A stretch of 18,529 bases of DNA from Saprospiraceae bacterium (lineage in GTDB: Bacteria > Bacteroidota > Bacteroidia > Chitinophagales > Saprospiraceae), in assembly GCA_013002625.1 (NCBI GenBank), contig JABDJE010000105.1:1-18529 (forward strand), read 5' to 3'. Each line of letters begins with the position of its first letter. The first letter of the stretch is position 1. A program made the translations under genes and the position numbers. This document shows, one piece after another, positions 1-7,664 of the stretch. The notes beneath the pieces were generated by a model. That model made no database searches, was not told the DNA's origin, and was given only the letters and a program-made list of their open reading frames with translations.

Positions 1-1503
1 CCTCAAACCGGTAACGATATTTAATTTCTTCCAGAAGAAGTTGTATGAAAGATAACCTGCATACACATCTTGATCATAGAAGAACAGATTACTCACCGTA
101 GTGTTAGAGGCAAATTCACTGTAACTTTCAATATCACGAATAACCGCCTTGGTGCCTACCTCCAGTTTATTGGATTTACCAACAGGATGCACATAATCTA
201 TTTGTCCCGTGACTTCTAAGTTGTCGGCGTCATTGTAGACATTTTCCATTCTTTCAACAAATCCGGTCTCCGTAACAAAATTATCCTGATCCTGTATATT
301 ACCAGATACCTGGACAGCCACAGAAAATTCCTGCTTGTCATTGCCATCAAACTTTTTGGTGTAATCGGTATTCCAGTCATAACCGGAAAAAAGGTTTTCA
401 CCGGTAGTGGTCCTGTCAAAGGATTCACCAAAGAAGTCACCCATGCTGGTTCCATCAAAGTCTGAACCAAATCCTCGATAAGTGATTGATGTATTTACGG
501 CGTTGAATGCATTGAAATCATAGAACGCGCTTGCTGTAGTATTAAAACCCAACCGTGAAGTTCGTGTCACGCCTTCAAAACTGTATAATGTAGAATTATC
601 ATCCAAAGATGTTCTCAATAGTGTATTCTCAGCATCGACAGGATTTGAATAATAAACGGAACCGTTCGTGGAAGCACCGAATCGGCCCTTCCCAGCATTC
701 AGGTTAAAGAACAGACTGTTTTGTCTGTTGCCAGCCGATGCATTAACCGATCCTGCGACGCCTTCAATGTTTTCTTTTTTAGTAATGATATTGATGATAC
801 CTGCACTGCCTTCGCCATCATATTTTGCTCCTGGTGAAGTAATGACCTCTACTTTTTTGATCTGATCGGCAGGAAACATTTTTAATGCATCTGCAACATT
901 GGAGGAGAACATACCTGATGGTTTACCGTTGATTAGAATTCTCACACTTTGGGAACCGCGCAATGACACATTGCCCTCAAGGTCAACAGAAAGGTTTGGT
1001 ACTTTTCTAAGTACATCGGTCGCATCACCTCCCGCCACAGATGAATCATCTTCAGCGTTGTACACAATCTTATCTACTTTGGATTCAAAGAGTGCACGCT
1101 TTTCTGTTATTTCAACTTCATCTAAAAGGTAGTCTGTTCCTACCATTTGAATTAAGCCCAGATCATTATCTGGTTTTTTAGGTGTCAGCTCAACTTCCTT
1201 CAAAACTTTATCCTCATATCCGAGAAAAGAGATATATAAATCATATTTCCCTGTGGTGACATCGGTCAATTTGAACTTACCATCTTCATCGGTCAATTGA
1301 CCATTAATTTCCTTCGACTTCCCTGCCTTTTTTAGAACAATGGTAGCATAGGCCACAGATTCTTGTGTTAGAGAATCAATGAGTTGGCCAGATATTTTAC
1401 CTTTTACCTTCGGACCTTGCGTTCCTCCAAAACCTGGAAATTGGGCTGAAAGATTGATTGCCAGGCCTAGACAAAGGCACAACAGTATAATTTGTTTTTT
1501 CAT
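1..1503 (-). CDS. TonB-dependent outer-membrane receptor, N-terminal 501 residues (3' end off the window)
   Basis: Outer-membrane active-transport receptor; the substrate cannot be told. The frame is open from the ATG at 1503-1501 to the window edge. Residues 1-20 form a signal peptide ending in LSA before Gln21. Residues about 33-110 match the carboxypeptidase-regulatory-like domain found at the start of many Bacteroidota receptors (VAYATIVLKKAGK, then TDEDGKF and YISFLGYED). Residues about 136-245 form the plug: DVLRKVPNLSVD, then GNVSLRGSQSVRILINGKPS, then YDGEGSAGIINIITKK. After that come alternating aromatic strands typical of a beta-barrel. The plug style (GSAGIINIITKK) fits the 'outer membrane beta-barrel family' receptors (OMP_b-brl_3 type) better than SusC, whose hallmark sequences are not visible. 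The gene lies downstream of a TonB-domain gene on the same strand, separated by 110 nt. Function class is secure; substrate is unknown. Confidence 0.92.
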   Translation of the reverse strand, partial: MKKQIILLCLCLGLAINLSAQFPGFGGTQGPKVKGKISGQLIDSLTQESVAYATIVLKKAGKSKEINGQLTDEDGKFKLTDVTTGKYDLYISFLGYEDKVLKEVELTPKKPDNDLGLIQMVGTDYLLDEVEITEKRALFESKVDKIVYNAEDDSSVAGGDATDVLRKVPNLSVDLEGNVSLRGSQSVRILINGKPSGMFSSNVADALKMFPADQIKKVEVITSPGAKYDGEGSAGIINIITKKENIEGVAGSVNASAGNRQNSLFFNLNAGKGRFGASTNGSVYYSNPVDAENTLLRTSLDDNSTLYSFEGVTRTSRLGFNTTASAFYDFNAFNAVNTSITYRGFGSDFDGTSMGDFFGESFDRTTTGENLFSGYDWNTDYTKKFDGNDKQEFSVAVQVSGNIQDQDNFVTETGFVERMENVYNDADNLEVTGQIDYVHPVGKSNKLEVGTKAVIRDIESYSEFASNTTVSNLFFYDQDVYAGYLSYNFFWKKLNIVTGLR

Positions 1504-1569
1504 TTAGTTGCTTAGTTTTAATTCAATCTAGTATCAAAAAGTAAAATTGCGCAGTGAAGTTCGATGGTT

Positions 1570-1606
1570 GTAGAGAGATTTTCTACGAATACAATTAATG
1601 TTGTAT
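1570..1606. promoter_or_regulatory. two adjacent short hairpins upstream of the TonB-dependent receptor gene
   Basis: Two small inverted repeats sit side by side in the 110-nt gap between the TonB-domain gene and the receptor gene. One pairs GTAGA (1570-1574) with TCTAC (1582-1586). The other pairs ATACAA (1589-1594) perfectly with TTGTAT (1601-1606) around a 6-nt loop. Neither is followed by a clear U-run on the minus strand, so a classical terminator is not supported. They could be an attenuator, a processing site or chance. Confidence 0.22.
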
Positions 1607-1613
1607 ATCCACA

Positions 1614-2060
1614 CTACCAATTTATCGTGTAACCATAACTCCTGTTTTGTGTTTTTGCTTTTTTATCTGTGGGCTTTTTGGGTTTTTGAGTCAGATGGTA
1701 TTGCAGTTGTGACTGTTTTTGCAGGACCTTGGTTTTTGGAATTTTAAAATGAATTTTCAATTCCTTGTGAAACATGACCCGCAATTTGCGTGGACCTTTA
1801 GGTATTTCAAATTTGAGCAACTTGACCAATCTGATCGCTTCTTCATCACATCCATGACCAATGCCTTTTATCACCCTTCCATCTATGACTACGCCCTTAT
1901 AATCGATGTCATATTTTACAAGGACAGTACCTTCAATTTTTTTTGAAATAGCTTCCTTGGGATATTTAAGGTTATCGGAAATGAATTGGCGTAAAGCTTT
2001 ATTGCCTCCCGGGTAGATCGGCTTTTTTATAAAGCTGTTGTCTTTTCTTTCCTTACTCAT
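1614..2060 (-). CDS. TonB C-terminal-domain protein without a membrane anchor
   Basis: 148 residues. Residues about 16-107 match the TonB C-terminal fold seen in Bacteroidota: YPGG followed by ALRQFISDNLKYP, then GTVLVKYDIDYKG, then GIGHGCDEEAIRLVK. The extreme C terminus SYGYTINW is also typical of the family. Classical TonB contacts the TonB box of receptors and is held in the inner membrane by an N-terminal helix followed by a proline-rich spacer. Both are missing here: the protein starts with a charged, hydrophilic stretch and has no signal peptide. The segment at about 108-140 is unusually Lys/Gln-rich. The ATG overlaps the TAA of the upstream TPR gene by one base (TAATG), so translational coupling is likely. 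It may bind a partner in the cytoplasm or be delivered by another protein; a role in energising the neighbouring receptor is only an inference. Confidence 0.82.
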   Translation of the reverse strand: MSKERKDNSFIKKPIYPGGNKALRQFISDNLKYPKEAISKKIEGTVLVKYDIDYKGVVIDGRVIKGIGHGCDEEAIRLVKLLKFEIPKGPRKLRVMFHKELKIHFKIPKTKVLQKQSQLQYHLTQKPKKPTDKKAKTQNRSYGYTINW

Positions 2061-4375
2061 TAGTTATCAAACAATAAAACTGCTTTTTCGAAAGCTTTGT
2101 ATTTGTCGTAGCTTAGATATCGCGGATCCATTTTAGACCAAATCGGTTTCAGTTTTTTATATGTGATTACTGCTTCTTTCTGCTGATTATTCGCAAACTG
2201 AGCTTGCGATAATTCAAACAAGAAGTTTGGATCATGTGGATCAATCTCTAAATATTCTTCACATGCTTTTATTGCAGATTCAGGATCACCATTGAGACGA
2301 TGTACCTCTGCCAACATAGAACCGTACTCCTTGCCACCGACGCCGGTGCTATCGATGTATAATTCAATAAAACGTACAGCATCTTCATACTCACCCTGAA
2401 TCTTCGCTTTTAGACCCTGTGCGAGGTAATCCATAGTTGGAGTACTGTTTAGGAGCATTGACTTGCAAAAACCTTGATATGAAGCCTCAAACTTCTCTAA
2501 ATCCTCCTGCATTATGGCCAATAGGAAATTGGTTACACAATCAAAGGTAGTTTTAAATTGTGGCGCTTCTGCACTTGTTTCATTCAGGAAATTCACAATA
2601 TAATCTTCAACGCCGCATTGCGCATATAATCCAATGAATTGTAAATTCTGAGTAGCTGCACCTAATCTGCTCGTGTAACTGTATGCGGATTGGATTCGAT
2701 TTTTACCGGCTTCAAGAAACTTTTCAGATTCACCAGTCTTGGCATAATAAATCATTTGTTGCAAGAAGATACTTGTAGAATCCTGTGCAAGGTTTGTTTT
2801 GGTCAACGCCTTTTCCAGATATTGCTCTGCCTTAAAATAATCACCCTGTCTGCGATATACATCAGAAAGCTTAAGATTTATATTATGATCTTCTGGATTA
2901 AGCAGTTCTATTTTTTCAAAATAATTTTGAGCTTTATCGAGCGCACCTTTGGTAAGGTAGATGTCACCTAGTTTTGTATCGTCTTTGGCTTTGTCTGGAT
3001 ATAATTCAAGATATTCAAGTAAATACTGTTCTGCTTCATCCACTTCATCTCGTCTGAGGCAGACATCGGCCATTCTCTTCAATACCCTTCTTTTATGTCC
3101 ATATTTTACGGCATCCAGACCTGTCTCTTTCGCTTTGGCGAAATTTTGTGTCATGGAATAGAACTGCATTAACTGTGTATATGGGTAATAATCCTTAGGA
3201 TACAAAATCCGCCAAGTTTCCCATAGCTTCAATGCCTTGCCAACATCCTGGTTTAAAATATAGTAATACGCCTTAAGGTTTAACATCTGTCGTTCAGGTA
3301 ATCCTTCAGACAATGTTATAGCTTTACTGATGACGCCTTGGGCTTCCTTAAGATTTCCTATGCTGTACAAACAATTGGCTTCAAGGTTTTTAAATTCGGC
3401 ACTTGTCTCGTCTAACTCGGAAGCTTTGCTCGCCAGTTCCAGAGCCTTAGTCGGATCATTTTCAATGCTGGCGGTATAACGCGCTTTTGTATAATTTTTA
3501 ACGGCTTCCAGATTTGGACTTATAAGATCTTGAACCGGAAGATCTATCACTTCGATAAAATCAACTGCCAGTTCCTTGGAAAACATATTATCTGACAGAT
3601 CCTTTGTGAATTGGTCAATTGCTTCAAAAGGTGTATTGGTAGAATATGTTTTTTCAATATAGGCTTCACCTTTATTGGATTCATGGACTTTGATATTCAG
3701 CTCAAATCCTGCGTCAGTTAAATTATAATCACCAAAGACAAAAAATTCAGCAATTTTATTCTTGGCTATTTTAAGTTTCGCCGAGAAGGGTATATCTTCA
3801 GTGAGGTCAAATCCTTGTTCGCTGTAGGCATATTCAAAATTCCATGGGTCCATGGTGTAAATTCGAATATCCTGTTCGATATCTTTTGCAATTAATTCAG
3901 TCAGTCCAAGCCTTAACCAATCTGTATCTTCTGAAGCTGAATTATTTTTAAAAGGGAAGAGTGCAAAGCTTCTGGTTTCAGACATGGCCGGAACCATACG
4001 GGTTACTGTATCACCTTCCATGGTTTCAATTTGTACTTCGGTAGCTGCAGCCTGGACACTGTTTGAGCCATCCACGAAACCAGCAATGCCTAGTGCCAAA
4101 AGGAAATTGATGGGTAAAAAGATTTTCTCGAAAGGCTGCCATGCATCATGACCTGGACGTCCATGGTTGTAAATAAAAATCACAACACCTGGAAGCATGA
4201 TAAGCACAAAAAGCAGAAACTTATCAATGAATGATTCTGGAAGTCCATAGCGGTTATTGGCAAAGATTAGAAATTGGAGTACACCCCAAGATACACCGAT
4301 ATAGGTGGCTACAAATTGAGGTACTCGTCTTTCCCATAATTCCGAGAATATAGACTTTTGGGAATTGTTCGTCAT
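2060..4375 (-). CDS. 3-TM TolB-like domain and TPR membrane protein
   Basis: 771 residues. The N terminus (ELWERRVPQFVATYIGVSW) resembles the ERRNVFRVAAAYLVVGW-type leader of proteobacterial TPR and adenylate-cyclase-associated membrane proteins. Hydrophobic helices lie at about 20-38, 52-69 and 86-102. Residues about 135-270 look like a TolB-like/FlgO-type domain: ALFPFKNNS, then DWLRLGLTELIAKDI, then AEFFVFGDYNL. From about 290 to 760 there are tandem TPR helices, for example KAQNYFEKIELLNPEDHNINL and KAEQYLEKALTKTN. These features suggest an inner-membrane scaffold or sensor whose large TPR domain binds other proteins. No enzymatic domain is visible. It is the first gene of a minus-strand cluster with the TonB-domain gene and perhaps the receptor. 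The start ATG at 4375 follows a plausible -7 element. The biological role is unknown. Confidence 0.85.
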   Translation of the reverse strand: MTNNSQKSIFSELWERRVPQFVATYIGVSWGVLQFLIFANNRYGLPESFIDKFLLFVLIMLPGVVIFIYNHGRPGHDAWQPFEKIFLPINFLLALGIAGFVDGSNSVQAAATEVQIETMEGDTVTRMVPAMSETRSFALFPFKNNSASEDTDWLRLGLTELIAKDIEQDIRIYTMDPWNFEYAYSEQGFDLTEDIPFSAKLKIAKNKIAEFFVFGDYNLTDAGFELNIKVHESNKGEAYIEKTYSTNTPFEAIDQFTKDLSDNMFSKELAVDFIEVIDLPVQDLISPNLEAVKNYTKARYTASIENDPTKALELASKASELDETSAEFKNLEANCLYSIGNLKEAQGVISKAITLSEGLPERQMLNLKAYYYILNQDVGKALKLWETWRILYPKDYYPYTQLMQFYSMTQNFAKAKETGLDAVKYGHKRRVLKRMADVCLRRDEVDEAEQYLLEYLELYPDKAKDDTKLGDIYLTKGALDKAQNYFEKIELLNPEDHNINLKLSDVYRRQGDYFKAEQYLEKALTKTNLAQDSTSIFLQQMIYYAKTGESEKFLEAGKNRIQSAYSYTSRLGAATQNLQFIGLYAQCGVEDYIVNFLNETSAEAPQFKTTFDCVTNFLLAIMQEDLEKFEASYQGFCKSMLLNSTPTMDYLAQGLKAKIQGEYEDAVRFIELYIDSTGVGGKEYGSMLAEVHRLNGDPESAIKACEEYLEIDPHDPNFLFELSQAQFANNQQKEAVITYKKLKPIWSKMDPRYLSYDKYKAFEKAVLLFDN

Positions 4376-4396
4376 AGTTGTACAAAATTAACCTTT

Positions 4397-4404
4397 CAAA
4401 AATA
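4397..4404 (-). promoter_or_regulatory. candidate Bacteroidota -7 element for the TPR/TonB-domain genes
   Basis: On the minus strand the sequence reads TATTTTTG, an exact match to the Bacteroidota -7 consensus TAnnTTTG. It lies about 22 nt upstream of the ATG at 4375, in the divergent gap with the patatin gene. A well-placed -33 TTG was not found, so this rests on the -7 match alone in an A/T-rich gap. Confidence 0.3.
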
Positions 4405-4468
4405 GACTTATTATTAATATTGTGTTGAAATACAAGGGGATTGGAATGAAAGTTTTTAATTATATATC

Positions 4469-5371
4469 ATGAGAGCACTGGTGATTTCGGGTGGTGGCAG
4501 TAAAGGCGCATTTGCTGGAGGGATAGCAGAGTACCTAATAAAAGAACGGGGTGTTCAATATGACATATTTGTGGGCTGCTCAACAGGAAGCCTTCTTATT
4601 CCCCTCCTGGCCATTGATAAGGTGGATAAAATCAAGGAAGTTTATACCAATGTTGGTCAGGATGACATTTACAGTACCTGTCCCTTTACGATCAAAAAGG
4701 CTGAAGAAGGCGGCATTAAAGCTTCAATCAATCATTTTAATACTTTAAAGATGTTTCTCAAGGGTAAGAAAACCTTTGGAGAACATTACAGTCTGCGCAA
4801 GACGATAAAGCGTACCATAAGTGAAGAAGATTTTAATATCATCAAAAAGTCGGGCAAAAAGGTTGTGGCGGTCGTTTCCAATATTACACGATCCACCATC
4901 GAATACAAATATGCAGCTGATAACAGTTATGAGGATTTTGTAGATTGGCTCTGGGCATCCAGCAGTTTCATCCCATTCATGAGTATTGTTAAGAAGAATG
5001 GATATGAATACGCTGACGGCGGCTTTGGCAATTATTTACCAATCGAAGAAGCCATTGACAATGGTGCTACTGAGATCGATGTAATTGTATTATCACCGCG
5101 TAGAAGACCGAAAACGGAATATACAACTTCCAATGCATTTGATCTTTTGCTTAAGGTGTTCATGTTCATGCAAAAGCAAATTGCTTATGATGATGTGCTT
5201 ATAGGGCATCTTGAATCCATTTACAATAAGAATGTAAAGGTGAATTTCATTTTCACGCCCCGTAATCTGACGAATTACTCTTTTTACTTCAGCCCCAAAA
5301 AGATGAAAGAATGGTGGCAGGAAGGATTGGAGTATGCCAGGGAGTTTTATAGGGAGTCAATGAAACAATGA
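4469..5371 (+). CDS. patatin-like phospholipase/acyl hydrolase
   Basis: 300 residues. Patatin enzymes cleave acyl chains from membrane lipids with a Ser-Asp dyad. All three hallmarks are present. The glycine-rich oxyanion loop GGGSKG is at residues 8-13. The nucleophile elbow is G-C-S-T-G at 36-40, with Ser38 as the predicted nucleophile. The Asp of the D-G-G motif is Asp183, followed by FGNYLPIEEA. There is no signal peptide or membrane helix, so the protein should be cytoplasmic, as for many single-domain bacterial patatins. The start ATG at 4469 places the oxyanion loop at the very N terminus, as is usual. The gene is divergent from the TPR gene (93-nt gap) and convergent with a T9SS cargo gene. 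Substrate is unknown; a lipid-remodelling role is inferred from the family. Its last codons and stop lie inside a short octamer repeat. Confidence 0.92.
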   Translation: MRALVISGGGSKGAFAGGIAEYLIKERGVQYDIFVGCSTGSLLIPLLAIDKVDKIKEVYTNVGQDDIYSTCPFTIKKAEEGGIKASINHFNTLKMFLKGKKTFGEHYSLRKTIKRTISEEDFNIIKKSGKKVVAVVSNITRSTIEYKYAADNSYEDFVDWLWASSSFIPFMSIVKKNGYEYADGGFGNYLPIEEAIDNGATEIDVIVLSPRRRPKTEYTTSNAFDLLLKVFMFMQKQIAYDDVLIGHLESIYNKNVKVNFIFTPRNLTNYSFYFSPKKMKEWWQEGLEYAREFYRESMKQ

Positions 5372-5458
5372 CATAATGAAACAATGGTTAATTTGATATT
5401 AAGACATTTCTTGGTTCTGACAGAGCAAAGCGATCGTCAGTGAAGTCATTAAGTCATT
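5359..5458. repeat. inverted clusters of 8-bp repeats between convergent genes (possible bidirectional terminator)
   Basis: On the left, four octamers run in register from 5359 to 5390: AATGAAAC, AATGACAT, AATGAAAC, AATGGTTA. On the right, AAGTCATT occurs twice in tandem (5443-5458), which is AATGACTT on the other strand. The two clusters face each other, so CAATGACATAATGA-like and TCATTAAGTCATT-like arms can pair. Inside lies a smaller hairpin, CTGAC (5417-5421) with GTCAG (5436-5440). The left cluster overlaps the patatin stop codon and the right one reaches the stop codon of the gene on the other strand. The placement suggests a shared transcription terminator, but there is no U-run. Confidence 0.45.
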
Positions 5459-6161
5459 ACTCTACCTTCACCAACTTCCCTGTCTTCAGCACCACTCCCT
5501 GATCAACTATATTATATAGGTACATTCCTGCAGGCAATTGAATTAGATCTATCTCAGTTTCCTGTGTATTTAATGGTGCATGCACTAATCTTTGACCAGA
5601 TAAATCAATCAACTCAAAAGTTGGCTCTTTAGGATAATAATCAAGGAAATCTATGCTTATTATATCTTTAAAAGGATTTGGATAAACTATGAATGGTTTA
5701 TTTGGCTTTACTGACTCAGTATTTACAGAACTATTGTTTATAATTTGAATAAACTCACAATCATTAAGCTGATCCAAACAACCATTTTCATCTACATTGA
5801 GAAGCCAGATATCGGAAGTTACTTCATCTGATTTTAATAAACCTCCTACCGCTATTACATTTCCATCTCTTCCTAGTTCTAAATTCGAAAAATATCCTTG
5901 GCTTAATTCTGCAAAGTCATCATAATACGTATATAAACTTTCCCATAATAGTTCACCATCTCTTCCTAGTTTGAAAAGGTATCCATGTATTTCTCCTTCC
6001 AATCTATATGTCCCACATCCTACTAATTCACCAGTTTCTGACACTTCAATATCTACTATTCTTCGAAAATCATAACTATCTGGCGGAAACTGGAAAGTAT
6101 AGGTCCATAGTTTGTTGCCCTGTATATCTGTTTTATAGATTGTGGGAGCAAAGTCCCCCAT
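5457..6161 (-). pseudogene. 3' fragment of a T9SS-exported beta-propeller-like protein (C-terminal sorting domain)
   Basis: This 234-residue frame continues the protein encoded by the gene starting at 6961, but one base out of register. It has no signal peptide, and its only ATG at 6161 falls inside the G-run where the frames part. The first half has propeller-like strands such as YKTDIQGNKLWTYTF and LFKLGRDGELLWES, then NVDENGCL, a turn often found just before the tail in T9SS cargo. The last roughly 80 residues are a type A sorting domain: IVYPNPFKD, then FELIDLSGQRL, then LPAGMYLYNI, then GKLVKVE. That domain directs export by the type IX system. Read with an extra G in the run at 6155-6159, the two frames join as ...EGIWGDFAPTIYKT... 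into one protein of about 500 residues. The cause is either true gene decay or a homopolymer miscall. Confidence 0.8.
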
Positions 6162-6961
6162 ATGCCTTCATCACTAGCAGCGATGGTGAATAATTCACCT
6201 TTATTAGATGCAGCAAAGCAAATACCAGACCCTGAAGCAGAATCACGAATATCTGGAGTTTTAAATAATTGAATGATTTCTTGGTCATTGACCAATTCAT
6301 TAATAGTTCGAGACCTCGAACTGCTAAAAGCTTGTGTCTTATATGTTCCTCCAAAGAATATTCTATCTTCATATTCAATTAGATCAACAATATTAAATTC
6401 CAAAGTGCCTTTTCTTTCAATTAAAGTAGATTGAACAGACAACCCCTTTTTACCGACTTTTTGAATGACTCCCAATACATGGTTTTCAGCATTGCGAGCA
6501 GCGCCATTAATATAATAAGAGCCTTTTGATTCTAGTAAACCATAATTTTGAATATAGAAGATGGAATCAGGAAATTCATGTTCAAATAAAAAATGTTGAG
6601 TTCCATCTAAATCAAAACCCGAGATCAAAAAAGATCTCAGGTTTTCAGTGTTTATATGACCGGAAATGACAATTAGACTATCATAAATTATCATTGATTC
6701 ATCAATTCCAAAATGAATCCAATCTATATAAACTTGGGACCTGGGTTCACCGTTTTGATTTAGTTGAATTAAACTACCACATCCACTATTCCCATCTTCG
6801 CAGGCATGTCTAGAAATCAGATAATAATTATCCTCGAAATATTCAACATTCATACCCACAGAACTTCCATACTCACTTTCAATAACTCTGGAAAAAGTAA
6901 TCTGTGAAACTAATTCGTACCAGCTAAAAAAGGAAAACAATATGCATAATGCTCTAATCAT
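6056..6961 (-). CDS. 5' part of a frameshifted T9SS-exported beta-propeller-like protein
   Basis: The start ATG at 6961 is followed by a signal peptide (MIRALCILFSFFSWYELVSQ). The following residues form repeated strands with turns such as QLNQNGEP, SGFDLDGTQHFLF and GVIQKVGKKG. These resemble the 'report value per blade' propellers common in Bacteroidota secreted proteins; no enzymatic motif is visible. Sense ends near residue 267 at a run of five G (minus strand, 6155-6159). After it the frame reads about 34 residues of unrelated sequence to a stop at 6056, while the true continuation lies in the frame ending at 5457. The gene starts 8 nt before the upstream stop codon (6954-6956), so it is probably translationally coupled to the metalloprotease gene's 3' part. 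As it stands, the product would lack its T9SS sorting domain and stay in the periplasm or be degraded. Confidence 0.8.
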   Translation of the reverse strand: MIRALCILFSFFSWYELVSQITFSRVIESEYGSSVGMNVEYFEDNYYLISRHACEDGNSGCGSLIQLNQNGEPRSQVYIDWIHFGIDESMIIYDSLIVISGHINTENLRSFLISGFDLDGTQHFLFEHEFPDSIFYIQNYGLLESKGSYYINGAARNAENHVLGVIQKVGKKGLSVQSTLIERKGTLEFNIVDLIEYEDRIFFGGTYKTQAFSSSRSRTINELVNDQEIIQLFKTPDIRDSASGSGICFAASNKGELFTIAASDEGIWGTLLPQSIKQIYRATNYGPILSSFRQIVMIFEE

Positions 6962-7604
6962 GAATTAGTTTTTCAACTATAAGAATATTGTTCTTGTCGT
7001 CAATAACTGTTAAAAGATACAAACCACGAATTAAATCGGAAGTATTAATTTTAATAGAAATGCTACTAATGTCCTGACTAATAACGCTTCTTCCCAGTTG
7101 ATCATATATAATTAGGGTTCCTGATTCTATTTGATGACTTAAAGTTACATTTAATACATGATTGAAAGGGTTGGGATAAACTTCTATTTCTCCTACTAAA
7201 ATGTCTTTATGCGGCGTTACAAACTTAGGAGCAGGATTAATGCTAAATCCAGGCAAATTTAGTTCGATAAATTCATCTGTAAAATACTCCCAAACGGATC
7301 TTGAATATCCTGCTAAAGGATGATTTGTGTCACATACTCCACGCACTAGTAATGAATCTGATGAACTTTGAAAATCTCGACTTTGCTGTGAAATGGCATT
7401 TAAGTAAATGGTTTGCACATTCTTAAAATCAGAAATATTTTGATCTTCATTGTTAAAGGTATTTAATAATGTTTGTGCCTCAGTGTACCTTTCCTGATTA
7501 ACATAAATATTGTAAGCGACTATTTTATCCAAAATATCGCCTTCCAAATTAAAAATATTGATTGCTTCATTATGTCTGTTCTCCTGTATTAATAGGTGAG
7601 TCAA
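6954..7604 (-). pseudogene. 3' fragment of the metzincin/beta-helix gene with T9SS sorting domain, separated by an in-frame TAA
   Basis: This frame is in register with the metalloprotease gene that stops at 7665, and is open from just after that stop (7664) to 6954. It contains no ATG at all; the only start-like codon near its beginning is a TTG at 7604-7602. It has no signal peptide, yet ends in a complete T9SS sorting domain: IEVYPNPFNHVLNVTLS, then LIIYDQLGRSV, then LIRGLYLLTVI, then VEKLIH. The first 80 residues are helical and TPR-like (NRHNEAINIF, YTEAQTLLNTF) and continue the helical end of the upstream frame. It is therefore best read as the C-terminal part of one 915-residue protein cut by a nonsense codon. 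Translation from the TTG or by readthrough cannot be excluded. Confidence 0.8.
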
Positions 7605-7664
7605 TTCCAGCTTTAACCACTTTAGACAACGTTTGTAATAAGCAATTGTATAGTCAATGACATA

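Noticed and set aside
6056..6161. Genuine overlapping genes at the T9SS frameshift
   Set aside because: The upstream frame's tail is unlike secreted protein sequence and the downstream frame lacks a signal peptide, so one broken gene is simpler.
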